A DNA stretch of 64,000 bases, taken from the NCBI GenBank assembly GCA_048595745.1, contig CP184361.1. One strand, written 5' to 3'. Source of the DNA: Aquipseudomonas alcaligenes_A. GTDB lineage: Bacteria; Pseudomonadota; Gammaproteobacteria; Pseudomonadales; Pseudomonadaceae. Every line of letters starts with the position of its first letter. The first letter of the stretch is position 1. The notes beneath the pieces were generated by a model. It did no database searches, had not been told where the DNA came from, and worked only from the letters and a program-made list of their open reading frames with translations. The position numbers and the translations under genes are program-made. This document shows, piece after piece, positions 45,782 through 55,722 of the stretch.

Positions 45782-46825
45782 ATGGATTCGATTACCCAGG
45801 CGGTCCTTGGCGCCAGTATCCAGGGCGCCCTGCTCGGCCGCTGGCAGAGGCGCCGCGCCCTGCTCTACGGCGCCATGCTCGGCACCCTGCCCGACCTCGA
45901 TGTGATTATCGACTACGGCGATGCCGTGGCCGACATGACCTACCACCGCGGCTTCAGCCACTCGCTGTTCGTGCTCAGCGCCCTGGCGCTGGTGATCACC
46001 CTGCTGGTACGCCATCTGCGCCCCAATCCCGGCTACTCGACGCGACGACTGTTCTTCGCCATCTGGCTGGTGTTGATCACCCACCCCCTGCTGGACGCCT
46101 TCACCAGCTACGGCACCCAGCTGCTGTGGCCGCTGCAGACGCCGCCGGTGGCCTGGTCGTCGATCTTCATCATCGACCCGCTGTACACCCTGCCGCTGCT
46201 GGTGGCCGTGATCGTTGGCCTGATCCGGGGCCTGCGGCACCGCCCGCAGTGGCTGGCCATTTCCGCGCTATGCCTGTCTACCGTCTATCTGGCCAGCACC
46301 CTGGGCGGCAAGTGGATGGCCGAACAGCGGGTACAAACCGTGCTGGCGGAACGCGGCATCCAGGCCGACATGCTGTTCAGCACGCCAACGCCGTTCAACA
46401 GCCTGCTCTGGCGGGTCATCGTGATCGAGGGCGACGACTACCACGAGGCACTGGTTGGCTGGCTGGACGACGTGCCACCGCACCTGGAGCGCATTCCCCG
46501 CGGCAGCGAGCTGGCCAGGGTTCTGCGCCACTCGCCGCAGCATCAGCGGCTGGACTGGTTCACCCAGGGCGTGTTGCGCTACGACCGCATCGGCAACGAG
46601 CTGATCGTCACCGACCTGCGCCTGGGCATGACCGGTTTCCATCCCTTCCGCTTCGTCTTCGCCAAACACCTCGACGGACGCTGGCATCCTCTGCCGCAGG
46701 TCGACCGCCTGCCCTTTAGCCGCGGTGAACCCCAGCATCTGCAGTCACTCTGGCAACGTATCTGGGATGAAGGCGAACCCATTGAACTGTTGAGCTGGGC
46801 CGAAGGGCTGGAGAGAAGGCCCTGA
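45782..46825 (+). CDS. YdjM-like membrane-bound metal-dependent hydrolase
   Basis: DUF457/YdjM family inner-membrane protein. Conserved metal-type motifs are TLPDLDVIIDYGD, YHRGFSHSLF and THPLLDAFTSYGTQ. About four helices lie in the first 185 residues, then a soluble C-terminal domain. Length 347 residues. Some relatives are LexA-controlled in other bacteria; no LexA box was evident here. The biochemical role is not established. Confidence 0.85.
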   Translation: MDSITQAVLGASIQGALLGRWQRRRALLYGAMLGTLPDLDVIIDYGDAVADMTYHRGFSHSLFVLSALALVITLLVRHLRPNPGYSTRRLFFAIWLVLITHPLLDAFTSYGTQLLWPLQTPPVAWSSIFIIDPLYTLPLLVAVIVGLIRGLRHRPQWLAISALCLSTVYLASTLGGKWMAEQRVQTVLAERGIQADMLFSTPTPFNSLLWRVIVIEGDDYHEALVGWLDDVPPHLERIPRGSELARVLRHSPQHQRLDWFTQGVLRYDRIGNELIVTDLRLGMTGFHPFRFVFAKHLDGRWHPLPQVDRLPFSRGEPQHLQSLWQRIWDEGEPIELLSWAEGLERRP

Positions 46826-46885
46826 GTTTACGACTCGCCACCCTGAGCTAGGCTTGACGGAAAGCCGGCTACAGGAGGGCCTTCC

Positions 46886-48493
46886 ATGAACATCCGCCAG
46901 AAAATGATCGCCTGCGGCGCCATCAGCGTCCTCGCTGCGGCCCTGCTCGGTGGCGTGGGCTTCTGGGGCCAGATGCGCCTGAGCCAGGCCCTGGCTGAAA
47001 ATCAGCTGAGCGTCAGCGCGCTGCGCAACCATCTGGAAGGCGACATGATGCACGATGCCCTGCGGGCGGATGTCCTGGCCGCCTTCTATGTTCAGACTGG
47101 CGACAGCGCTGCGGCCGACCAGGTGCGCGCCGATCTTGTCGAGCACAGCCAGTGGTTCCAGCGCACGCTGCAGGACAACGCCGCCCTGCCGCTGACGGCC
47201 AACATCAAGCAGGCCATCGCCCAGTCGCAGCCGGCGCTGGCGGAGTACATCGCCGAGGCCAAACGCATCGTCGACCTGGCCCTGGTCGACCCACAGGCAG
47301 CACGCGCCGAGATGCCCGCCTTTGATCGTGCCTTTTCGGAGCTGGAGGAAAAGAACGAGGCGCTCAGCAGCCTGATCGAACAGCATTCGGCCACGGCCCG
47401 CAGCCAAAGCGAGACGGCCGTCAAACAGGCGGCCTGGCTGCTGATAGGTGGCATGCTGCTGGTCTGCCTGCTGCTGTGCCTGCTGACCACCCATTTGCTG
47501 AAAACAGTGCTGCGACCGCTGGGCAAGACCATCGCCGTAGCCCGTGCCATTGCCCAGGGCAACCTGCGCAGCGCCATCAATGTGGAAAGTGACGACGAAG
47601 CGGGCCAGTTGCAGAAAGCCCTGGCCGATATGCAGACCTACCTGAAGCAGATGATCGAAATCATCCGCCGTGAAAGCGAGCAACTGCAGAACACCGCCCA
47701 GCACCTCAAAGACGCCTCACAGAGCATCGTGCACAGCTCGCGCGAAGAGTCGGAGAATGCGGGCAGCATGGCGGCGGCCATGGAGCAGATGATTCACAAC
47801 ATCTCGCAGATCGCCAACCACGCCCGCAGCGCACAGAGCATCTCATCCCACTCCGAGCAACTGGCCAGCGACGGCGGCCAGGTGATACTCGGAGTGGTCG
47901 ACGGCATGAGCCGCATTGCCGAGGCGGTCAACGAATCGTCAGAGACCATCACCGCGCTGGGCCAGTCGTCCGAGGAGATCCATTCGATCATTCAGGTGAT
48001 CAATGGCATCGCCGAGCAAACCAATCTGCTCGCGCTCAATGCGGCCATCGAGGCGGCTCGCGCGGGCGAAGCCGGACGCGGCTTCGCCGTGGTGGCCGAC
48101 GAGGTGCGCAACCTAGCCTCGCGCACGGCGCAGTCGACCCAGGAAATCAGCGCCATGATCGAGCGCATCCGCAACAGCACTGCCCAGGCAGTCAGCAGCA
48201 TGCAGGCCGGCGTGACCCGGGTGAGCGACGGTGTCAACCTGGCCCGCCAGGCTGGCGAGTCGATTGGCGAGATTCGTGGCGGCGCCCAGCGTGCCGCCGA
48301 GGTGGTGGAAGAGATTTCCCACACCATCAGCGAACAGAGCAAGGCCTCCAGCGAGGTGGCCGAGCGAGTCGAGCAGATCGCCCGCATGTCGCAACAGAAC
48401 AGCCAGACGGTCAACGAACTGGCCGCCGCCGCCCAGCGGCTGGAGAGCGTGGTCCGCAGCATGCAGGCGCAAGTGCTGCAATTCCAGACCTGA
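46886..48493 (+). CDS. Methyl-accepting chemotaxis protein
   Basis: Chemoreceptor. TM1 about residues 8-28, a periplasmic four-helix-type sensor to about 182, TM2 about 183-206, HAMP about 207-260, then the signalling domain. The tip has the invariant GIAEQTNLLALNAAIEAARA and GRGFAVVADEVRNLASR. Length 535 residues. The ligand is unknown. No che genes are nearby. ATG at 46886 follows GGAGG. Confidence 0.94.
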   Translation: MNIRQKMIACGAISVLAAALLGGVGFWGQMRLSQALAENQLSVSALRNHLEGDMMHDALRADVLAAFYVQTGDSAAADQVRADLVEHSQWFQRTLQDNAALPLTANIKQAIAQSQPALAEYIAEAKRIVDLALVDPQAARAEMPAFDRAFSELEEKNEALSSLIEQHSATARSQSETAVKQAAWLLIGGMLLVCLLLCLLTTHLLKTVLRPLGKTIAVARAIAQGNLRSAINVESDDEAGQLQKALADMQTYLKQMIEIIRRESEQLQNTAQHLKDASQSIVHSSREESENAGSMAAAMEQMIHNISQIANHARSAQSISSHSEQLASDGGQVILGVVDGMSRIAEAVNESSETITALGQSSEEIHSIIQVINGIAEQTNLLALNAAIEAARAGEAGRGFAVVADEVRNLASRTAQSTQEISAMIERIRNSTAQAVSSMQAGVTRVSDGVNLARQAGESIGEIRGGAQRAAEVVEEISHTISEQSKASSEVAERVEQIARMSQQNSQTVNELAAAAQRLESVVRSMQAQVLQFQT

Positions 48494-48517
48494 GCAGCCT
48501 GAGCGACCATCAGCCAC

Positions 48518-48547
48518 AAAAAAGCCCGGCCTGAGCCGGGCTTTTTT
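48518..48547. terminator. Bidirectional terminator
   Basis: AAAAAAGCCCGGC-CTGA-GCCGGGCTTTTTT between the convergent chemoreceptor and permease genes. A-run and T-run on both sides make it work in both directions. Confidence 0.93.
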
Positions 48548-48559
48548 ACGCCGCCGCGA

Positions 48560-49963
48560 TCAGCCCTGACTGCCGGCCAGGCGCGTGCCGGCCGCCAGCT
48601 TGAAGCGGTAGCAGGCCCAGAGCAACAGCAGCCAGAACGGAATCGCGTACACCGATACCTGGATGCCCGGAATGAACAGCATCACGCCGAGGATGAACAG
48701 CACGAAGGCCAGGCAGATGTAGTTGCTCAGCGGGAACCAGAAGGCCTTGAAGCTGGGCTCCACGCCCTTGGCGACCATGGCCTTGCGGAACTTCAGATGC
48801 GCCAGGCTGATCATCGCCCAGTTGATCACCAGAGAGGCCACCACCAACGACATCAGCAGCTCCAGCGCGCTCTTCGGCGCCAGGTAGTTGACCACCACGC
48901 AGAGCAGGGTCACCGCCGCCGACAGGGCAATGGCCAGCACCGGCACGCCACGGCGGTTGACCTTCATCAGCGCCTTGGGCGCATCACCCTGCTCGGCCAG
49001 GCCGTAGAGCATGCGGCTGTTGCAGTACACGCCGCTGTTGTAGACCGACAGCGCGGCAGTGAGCACCACGAAGTTGAGCACATGGGCAGCGGTATCCTCG
49101 CCGATCAGCGAGAAGATCTGCACGAAGGGGCTGCTGGCATAGGCGTCGCCGCCCGAGGTCAGGGTCTTCACCAGATCGTCCCAGGGGTGCAGCGAGAGCA
49201 GGATGGTCAGCGCGCCGATGTAGAAGATCAGGATCCGCCAGACCACCTGGTTGATCGCCTTGGGGATCACCGTCTTCGGCTGGTCGGCCTCGGCGGCGGT
49301 GATGCCCACCAGCTCCAGGCCGCCGAAACTGAACATGATGATGGCCATCATCATCACCAGGCCGGACACCCCGTTGGGGAAGAAGCCGCCATGGCTCCAC
49401 AGGTTGCTGATGCTGGCCTGCTCGCCGCCGGCGCCGCTGAACAGCAGGTAGCCACCGAGCAGGATCATGCCGACGATGGCCACCACCTTGATGATCGCGA
49501 ACCAGAATTCGGTCTCGCCGAACGCCTTCACGTTGACCAGGTTGATCAGGTTGATCAGCACGAAGAAGGCCAGCGCGGTAGCCCAGGTCGGGATCTCCGG
49601 CCACCAGTACTGCACGTACTTGCCCACGGCCGTGAGCTCGGCCATGCCCACCAGTACATAGAGCACCCAGTAGTTCCAGCCGGACAGGAAGCCGGCGAAC
49701 GGGCCCCAGTAGCTATGGGCGAAGTGGCTGAAGGAACCGGCCACCGGCTCCTCGACGATCATCTCGCCGAGCTGGCGCATGATCAGGAAGGCAATGAAGC
49801 CGCCGATCGCATAACCCAGGATCATCGACGGCCCGGCGCTCTGCATCACCCCGGCGGAGCCGAGGAACAGGCCGGTGCCGATGGCGCCGCCGAGGGCGAT
49901 CAGCTGGATATGGCGATTTTTCAGACCGCGCTTGAGCGGGCCGGTGTGCAGATGTTCGGACAT
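48560..49963 (-). CDS. Amino acid permease, AroP-like
   Basis: APC-superfamily proton symporter with about 12 helices. The N-terminal signature is LKNRHIQLIALGGAIGTGLF, followed by GSAGVMQSAGPSMILGYAIG, typical of the aromatic/proline permease group (AroP/PheP). ATG at 49963, 467 residues. Aromatic substrate is supported by resemblance and by the many aromatic catabolism genes in the region, but the exact substrate is not proven. Confidence 0.88.
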   Translation of the reverse strand: MSEHLHTGPLKRGLKNRHIQLIALGGAIGTGLFLGSAGVMQSAGPSMILGYAIGGFIAFLIMRQLGEMIVEEPVAGSFSHFAHSYWGPFAGFLSGWNYWVLYVLVGMAELTAVGKYVQYWWPEIPTWATALAFFVLINLINLVNVKAFGETEFWFAIIKVVAIVGMILLGGYLLFSGAGGEQASISNLWSHGGFFPNGVSGLVMMMAIIMFSFGGLELVGITAAEADQPKTVIPKAINQVVWRILIFYIGALTILLSLHPWDDLVKTLTSGGDAYASSPFVQIFSLIGEDTAAHVLNFVVLTAALSVYNSGVYCNSRMLYGLAEQGDAPKALMKVNRRGVPVLAIALSAAVTLLCVVVNYLAPKSALELLMSLVVASLVINWAMISLAHLKFRKAMVAKGVEPSFKAFWFPLSNYICLAFVLFILGVMLFIPGIQVSVYAIPFWLLLLWACYRFKLAAGTRLAGSQG

Positions 49964-50267
49964 CAGCGGGCGCTCCGGGTCGGACGACGGGAAAGGCAAG
50001 TGCGAGGCATGGGTTCACCTGTCTGGGAAATGTGCCGGCGGACTCGTGATCCGCCAGTCGGGGCCCGCCGGCCGTGGCCTCGGGCGCGGCGAGTATACAC
50101 CCGAGGCCTATAGACTATGGCCTGTTGACGCTTCGGGGGCAGGTAGTTCTTTGTGGGAGCGGCCTTGGCCGCGAAGCTCTTATACCGCCTGCCGCTATCG
50201 CGGCCAAGGCCGCTCCCACGCTGCGCTTGAGGCTAACTGCGTGAAGTAAAGCAAGCGTCGACAGACC
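49964..50267. other. Intergenic region between permease and ldh
   Basis: About 300 bases. It contains the permease promoter side and the perfect inverted repeat at 50153-50219. No small gene is convincing. Confidence 0.5.
50153..50219. repeat. Perfect 22-base-arm REP-like inverted repeat
   Basis: Left arm 50153-50174 begins GTGGGAGCGGCCTTGG; right arm 50198-50219 is its exact reverse complement, with a 23-base loop. This is a common Pseudomonas extragenic palindrome unit. Confidence 0.85.
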
Positions 50268-51320
50268 CTAGCGGCCGAGGCGCTCACGCGCCATGCGGTC
50301 GGCGATGGCGGTAGTGGTGGCCCCCTCGGCCTCCGCGCGCTGGAAGATCTCCGCCAGGGTCGTTTCGATGCCCTCGATGTGCGCCTTCAGCGCGGCGGTG
50401 CTGCCGCCGGTGCGCTCGTAGCACACGTCGATGATGCCGCCGGCGTTGATCGCGTAATCCGGTGCGTACAGGCAGTTGCGTCGGCGCAGCTGCTCGGCCA
50501 GTTCCGGGCTGGCCAGCTGGTTGTTGGCGGCGCCGGCGATGATCGGCGCGCGCAGCGCCTCCAGGGTCTGCGGGTTGACGATGGCGCCCAGGGCACAGGG
50601 CGCGAACACGTCCACGTCGAGGCCGAAGATCTCGTGCTGGCCCACCGCGCGGGCGCCCAGCTGCTCCACGGCGCGGCGCTGGTTGGCCTCGAAGATGTCG
50701 GTCACCCACAGCTCGGCGCCGGCGTCCTTGAGGTGTTTGGCCAGGCTGAAACCGACTTCGCCGACGCCCTGGATGGCCACGCGCAGACCCTTGAGGTCGT
50801 CGCGGCCGAGACGGTGACGCACCGCCGCGCGGATACCGACGAATACCCCGTAGGCGGTGGATGGCGAGGGATTGCCGTCGCGGCTGCCGCCGTCGAAGGC
50901 CTCGCGCTGACCGGCACCGGCCACGTGGCGGGTGCGCTGAGCCATGATCTGCATCTCGGCCACGCCGGTGCCCGAGTCGGCGGCGGTGATGTAGCGTCCG
51001 CCGAGCTTGTCGACGAAGTCGCCCATGGCCTGGAACAGCGCCTCGCTCTTGCCGCTGCGCGGATCGCCGATGATCACCGCCTTGCCACCGCCCAGCGGCA
51101 GGCGCGCCAGCGCGGACTTGTAGGTCATGCCACGGGACAGGCGCAGCACGTCGCGCAGGGCCTCCTCGTCGCTGGCGTAGTTCCACATGCGGCACCCGCC
51201 CAGGGCCGGGCCGAGGGTGGTGTCGTGCACGGCGATGATGGCCTTGAGGCCGCTGGCCGGGTCGTGGCCGAAAACCACCAGCTCGTGGTGGTCGAAGTCG
51301 ATATGGGTGAAGACGGGCAT
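50268..51320 (-). CDS. ldh: Leucine dehydrogenase (Glu/Leu/Phe/Val dehydrogenase)
   Basis: NAD-dependent oxidative deamination of branched-chain or related amino acids. Catalytic Lys in LPLGGGKAVIIGDP, second active-site region in DSGTGVAEMQ, Rossmann motif IQGVGEVGFSLA. Length 350 residues. It lies 172 bases from the indolepyruvate oxidoreductase gene on the same strand and may share a catabolic role. Confidence 0.9.
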   Translation of the reverse strand: MPVFTHIDFDHHELVVFGHDPASGLKAIIAVHDTTLGPALGGCRMWNYASDEEALRDVLRLSRGMTYKSALARLPLGGGKAVIIGDPRSGKSEALFQAMGDFVDKLGGRYITAADSGTGVAEMQIMAQRTRHVAGAGQREAFDGGSRDGNPSPSTAYGVFVGIRAAVRHRLGRDDLKGLRVAIQGVGEVGFSLAKHLKDAGAELWVTDIFEANQRRAVEQLGARAVGQHEIFGLDVDVFAPCALGAIVNPQTLEALRAPIIAGAANNQLASPELAEQLRRRNCLYAPDYAINAGGIIDVCYERTGGSTAALKAHIEGIETTLAEIFQRAEAEGATTTAIADRMARERLGR

Positions 51321-51368
51321 GGGGATTCTCTGTTCTTGTTGGATATGGAATGTTGAGTGAGCACGAAC

Positions 51369-51470
51369 ACCCTTCTCCCGTTGGGAGAAGGTGGCCGAAG
51401 GCCGGATGAGGGAATCCCTGGCGCCTGGGAGACCCTCACCCCTAACCCCTTCCCCAAGGGGAGAGGGGAA
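51369..51470. repeat. CTCTCCC-type repeat
   Basis: CCTTCTCCC-GTT-GGGAGAAGG followed by CCCTCACCCCTAACCCCTTC and CCCAAGGGG, in the gap between ldh and the oxidoreductase gene. Confidence 0.7.
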
Positions 51471-51492
51471 TGGCTTCCGAGTTGGATTGGCT

Positions 51493-54400
51493 TTAGGCAG
51501 CCGGCTCGAACAGCTGTACTGCGGCGATCTCGCTGACCAGCAACCGCGCCTTGAGCTGCTCGGCCTGCTCGCGAGCCTTGGCCAGGGCGTGCTCCTTGAC
51601 GTGGCCGTAGCCGCGGATCTGCTCCGGCAGCTCGGCCAGGGCCACGGCGGTGCGGTAGTTGTCCGGGCGCTGCTCCTTGAGCAGCAGCTCGATCCACTGC
51701 TCGTACTCTTCGATCAGCTCGCGCTCGACCTTGCGCTCGGCGCTGTGGCCGAACGGATCGAACACACTGCCGCGCAGGAACTTGAAGCGCGCCAGCACGC
51801 CGAACACCTTGAGCATCCACGGTCCGAACTCGCGCTTGATCGGCGCGCCGGTGCGCGGGTCGGGCTTGGCCAGCCAGCTCGGCGCCAGGTGGAAGTGCAG
51901 GCGGTAGTCGCCCTCGAACTGCGCCTCCAGCGCCTGACGGAAGGCCGGCTCGCTGTACAGCCGCGCCACTTCGTACTCGTCCTTGTAGGCCAGCAGCTTG
52001 AAGTAGTAGCGCGCCACGGCGCGGCTCAGCGCCTGGTCGGCGCCGCTGTCGGCCTGGCGCACGCGGGTCACCAGTTCCAGGTAGCGCTGCGCATAAGCCG
52101 CGTCCTGGTAGGCGGTCAGGCGCGCCATGCGGTCGGCGACGATCTCGTCGAAGGTTTCGCAACGCGGCGCATCGGGCGTTTTCGGCTTGGCCAGCTGCTC
52201 CACGGCGGCCAGGTCATGGGCCGCACGGCGGCCCCAGAGGAAGGCCTGCTGGTTGAGCGGGATTGACACGCCGTTGAGCTCGATGGCCTTGTTGATAGCC
52301 TCGGCCGAGACCGGCACCAAACCCTTTTGGTACGCGAAACCCAGCATGAACAGGTTGCTGGCGATGGTGTCGCCGAGCAGCGCGGTGGCCAGGCGGGTGG
52401 CATCGACGAAATGGGTCTTGCCCTCACCCACCGCCTCCACCAGCGCCTCGCGCATGGCCGCGCCGGGAACCTGGGCGTCCGGGTTGCGGGTGAACTCGGC
52501 GGTGGCCGCCTCGTGGCTGTTGACCACGGCGTGGGCGATCTTGTCGTTGAGCTTGGCCAGGGATTCCTCGCCGGCCGCCACCACCAGGTCGCAGGCCAGC
52601 AGCAGATCGGTCTCGCCGGCGGCGATGCGCACGGCATAGATGTCGTCCTGCTTGGCGGCGATACGGATATGGCTGATCACCGGGCCGAACTTCTGCGCGA
52701 GGCCCGCCTGGTCGAGCACGGTGCAGCCCTTGCCTTCCAGGTGCGCGGCCATGCCCAGCAGGGCGCCGACGGTGGTCACGCCGCTACCGCCGACCCCCGG
52801 CAGGAGGATGTTCCAGGGCCGGTCGAGCTGCGGCTGACGCGGCTCCGGCAGGGCCACGAACAGCGCCTTGGCGCCGAGGGCCTCGGGCTTGCGCAGGCCG
52901 CCGCCGTGCACGGTGACGAAGCTCGGGCAGAAGCCCTCGACGCAGGAGAAGTCCTTGTTGCAGGCGTTCTGGTCGATCTCGCGCTTGCGCCCCAGCTCGG
53001 TCTCCAGCGGCAGCACGGAGAGGCAGTTGGACTTCACGCTGCAGTCGCCGCAGCCCTCGCACACGGCCGAGTTGATGAAGGCGCGCTTCTGCGGATCGGC
53101 CAGCTTGCCGCGCTTGCGCCGGCGGCGCTTCTCGGTGGCGCAGGTCTGGTCATACAGGATGACCGTGGTGCCCTTGATCTCGCGCAGCTCGCGCTGCACG
53201 GCGTCCAGCTCGCGGCGATGGTGGAAGGTGACAATGGGCGCGAAGGTGGCGCGGGTCGGGTACTTGTCCGGCTCGTCGCTGACCAGGGCGATGCGTTTCA
53301 CGCCCTCGGCGTAGACCTGCTGGCTGAGCTGATCGATGCGCAGCTCGCCGTCGATCGGCTGGCCGCCGGTCATGGCCACCGCATCGTTGTAGAGGATCTT
53401 GTAGGTGATGTTGACGCCCGAAGCCACGGCCGCGCGCAGGGCCAGTTGGCCGGAGTGGAAGTAGGTGCCGTCGCCGAGGTTCTGGAACACATGCTTGGTG
53501 TCGGTAAACGGCGCCTGGCCGATCCAGGTGGCGCCCTCGCCGCCCATCTGGGTGAAGGTATCGGTACGGCGGTCCATCCACTGGGTCATGTAGTGGCAAC
53601 CGATGCCACCGAGGGCGCGGCTGCCTTCCGGCAGCTGGGTGGAGCTGTTGTGCGGGCAGCCGGAGCAGAAGTGCGGGGTGCGCTTGGTGTCGTGCTTGGG
53701 CGCGGCCAGCGCGGCTTCCTTGGCGGCGAGGAAGGCCAGGCGCTCCTCGATCTGCGGGCTGGTGTAGATCGGCGCCAGGCGCTTGGCGATCACCCGGGCG
53801 ATCATCGCCGGGGTCAGCTCGGCCAGGTTGGGCAGCAGCGAGTTGCCCTGCTCATCGAACTCGCCGACCACGCGCGGGCGCTTGCCGACCGGCCAGTTGT
53901 ACAGCTGGCCGGTGAGCTGGTCCTCGATGATGCTGCGCTTCTCCTCCACCACCAGGATCTCGTCCAGGCCTTCGGCGAAGTTGTGCACGGACACCGGCTC
54001 CAGCGGCCAGCTCATGCCGATCTTCAGCACGCGCAGGCCGACCCTGGCGCACAGTTCCTCGTCCAGGCCCAGGTCATCGAGGGCCTGGCGCACGTCCAGG
54101 TAGGACTTGCCGGTAGTGATGATGCCCAGGCGCGGGTTGGGCGAATCGAGCTTGATCTGGTCGAGGTTGTTGGCCAGGGCGAAGGCGCGCGCGGCGTAGA
54201 TCTTGTACATGTTCAGGCGCTTTTCCTGCGCCAGGGGCGGGTCCGGCCAGCGGATGTGTACGCCGTCTTCCGGCAGCTGGAAATCGGTCGGCAAAGTGAT
54301 CTTCACGCGCAGCGGGTCGACGTCTACCACGGCCGATGAATCGACGTTCTCGGCGATGGTCTTGAGCGCCACCCAGCAGCCGCTGTAGCGCGACAGCTCC

Positions 54401-54960
54401 CAGCCGATGATGCCGTAGTCGAGCATCTCCTGGACGTTGGCCGGATTGAGCACCGGAATCGATGCGGCGATAAACGCATGTTCGCTCTGGTGGGCGATGG
54501 TCGAGGACTTGCAGCCGTGGTCATCGCCGGCCAGCAGCAGCACACCGCCATGCGGGGACACGCCGGCCGAGTTGCCGTGCTTGAACACATCGCCGCAGCG
54601 GTCCACGCCCGGGCCCTTGCCGTACCACATGGCGAACACGCCGTCGTAGCGCGCGCCAGGGAACAGGTTGGCCTGCTGGCTGCCCCACACGGCGGTGGCG
54701 CCCAGCTCCTCGTTGACGCCGGGCTGGAAGTGGATGTGGTTTTCCTGGAGGAACTGCTTGGCGTCCCACAGGCTCTTGTCCAGGTTGCCCAGGGGCGAGC
54801 CCCGGTAGCCGGAGATAAAGCAGGCTGTATTGAGGCCGAAGGCGGCATCACGCTGCTTCTGCAGCATGGGCAGGCGGGTCAGGGCCTGGGTACCGGTGAG
54901 GTACAGCTGGCCCGTGGCTACACGGTACTTGTCGTCCAGGCGGATTTCGGCCAGAGACAT
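51493..54960 (-). CDS. Indolepyruvate ferredoxin oxidoreductase, fused alpha-beta type
   Basis: Thiamine-diphosphate enzyme that oxidatively decarboxylates aryl or branched 2-oxo acids to acyl-CoA. Order: pyrimidine-binding domain (YRGSPLGNLDKS), TPP pyrophosphate domain (GIGCHYMTQWMD, GGEGATWIGQ), iron-sulfur motif (CEGCGDCSVKSNC) and a C-terminal gamma-type domain (LLPGVGGSGVTTVGALLGMA). Length 1155 residues is normal for the fused proteobacterial form. Divergent from an Lrp regulator, its likely controller. Confidence 0.92.
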   Translation of the reverse strand: MSLAEIRLDDKYRVATGQLYLTGTQALTRLPMLQKQRDAAFGLNTACFISGYRGSPLGNLDKSLWDAKQFLQENHIHFQPGVNEELGATAVWGSQQANLFPGARYDGVFAMWYGKGPGVDRCGDVFKHGNSAGVSPHGGVLLLAGDDHGCKSSTIAHQSEHAFIAASIPVLNPANVQEMLDYGIIGWELSRYSGCWVALKTIAENVDSSAVVDVDPLRVKITLPTDFQLPEDGVHIRWPDPPLAQEKRLNMYKIYAARAFALANNLDQIKLDSPNPRLGIITTGKSYLDVRQALDDLGLDEELCARVGLRVLKIGMSWPLEPVSVHNFAEGLDEILVVEEKRSIIEDQLTGQLYNWPVGKRPRVVGEFDEQGNSLLPNLAELTPAMIARVIAKRLAPIYTSPQIEERLAFLAAKEAALAAPKHDTKRTPHFCSGCPHNSSTQLPEGSRALGGIGCHYMTQWMDRRTDTFTQMGGEGATWIGQAPFTDTKHVFQNLGDGTYFHSGQLALRAAVASGVNITYKILYNDAVAMTGGQPIDGELRIDQLSQQVYAEGVKRIALVSDEPDKYPTRATFAPIVTFHHRRELDAVQRELREIKGTTVILYDQTCATEKRRRRKRGKLADPQKRAFINSAVCEGCGDCSVKSNCLSVLPLETELGRKREIDQNACNKDFSCVEGFCPSFVTVHGGGLRKPEALGAKALFVALPEPRQPQLDRPWNILLPGVGGSGVTTVGALLGMAAHLEGKGCTVLDQAGLAQKFGPVISHIRIAAKQDDIYAVRIAAGETDLLLACDLVVAAGEESLAKLNDKIAHAVVNSHEAATAEFTRNPDAQVPGAAMREALVEAVGEGKTHFVDATRLATALLGDTIASNLFMLGFAYQKGLVPVSAEAINKAIELNGVSIPLNQQAFLWGRRAAHDLAAVEQLAKPKTPDAPRCETFDEIVADRMARLTAYQDAAYAQRYLELVTRVRQADSGADQALSRAVARYYFKLLAYKDEYEVARLYSEPAFRQALEAQFEGDYRLHFHLAPSWLAKPDPRTGAPIKREFGPWMLKVFGVLARFKFLRGSVFDPFGHSAERKVERELIEEYEQWIELLLKEQRPDNYRTAVALAELPEQIRGYGHVKEHALAKAREQAEQLKARLLVSEIAAVQLFEPAA

Positions 54961-55158
54961 GGTGCGCTCCTTTTATTCTTGTGTGAGCGACGCGGCCCTT
55001 CTTGGAGGCCGCCGTTTGACCCAGGCGCGGGATCGCCGCGCCGAGTCGCATGGTCAAAACTATGACCGAGCAGTTCTGGATTTTTCTTTCTTTTTTCGGG
55101 TCTACAGCGAGATACTGCGCATGACTTATCCCTTCATGACCAATAAAGAGAACAATTC

Positions 55159-55626
55159 ATGCAGGAATCATTAAGCCCCATCGACCGCCGCATCCTCCGC
55201 CTGCTGCAGCACAACGCCGACCTCTCCGCCGCCGAGATCGCGGAGAAGGTGGAGCTGTCGCAATCACCCTGCTGGCGCCGCATTCACCGCATGCAGGAGG
55301 AAGGGCTGATCGAGCGCAAGGTCGCCCTGCTCAACCCGAAAAAGCTCGGCCTGGGCATCACGGTGTTCGTCGATATCAAGCTCTCGGCCCACGGGCGCAG
55401 CAACCTGGAGGAGTTCGAGCAGGCGGTGGTCGGCTACCCACAGGTGCTGGAGTGCCACACCATGGCCGGGGGTTCGGACTACCTGCTCAAGGTGGTGGCC
55501 AAGGACATTGCCGACTATGAGCGCTTCCTGCGCGACCATCTGCTGCAACGCCCGCATGTGCACGAAGCGCACTCGCATATTGCGATGAGTGAGGTGAAGA
55601 GAACTACGGAGTTGCCGTTGGACTAA
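55159..55626 (+). CDS. Lrp/AsnC-family regulator
   Basis: Amino-acid-sensing DNA-binding protein. N-terminal helix-turn-helix (LSAAEIAEKVELSQSPCWRR) and C-terminal RAM ligand domain (VLECHTMAGGSDYLLKVVAK). Length 155 residues. Placed divergently from the indolepyruvate oxidoreductase gene with a 198-base shared region, so it probably regulates that gene in response to an amino acid. Confidence 0.92.
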   Translation: MQESLSPIDRRILRLLQHNADLSAAEIAEKVELSQSPCWRRIHRMQEEGLIERKVALLNPKKLGLGITVFVDIKLSAHGRSNLEEFEQAVVGYPQVLECHTMAGGSDYLLKVVAKDIADYERFLRDHLLQRPHVHEAHSHIAMSEVKRTTELPLD

Positions 55627-55722
55627 GTCGTAAGTCTGGTATCACTCGCTGGACGCTGGGGAACCGGAGCCTGACTCCCCCTCTCGTTTGCTGTTTTTTG
55701 TATCTATTTTTAGGAGCAAGTG

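Noticed and set aside
52327..54339. 670-codon open frame on the plus strand
   Set aside because: Antisense to the indolepyruvate oxidoreductase gene, which carries clear motifs.
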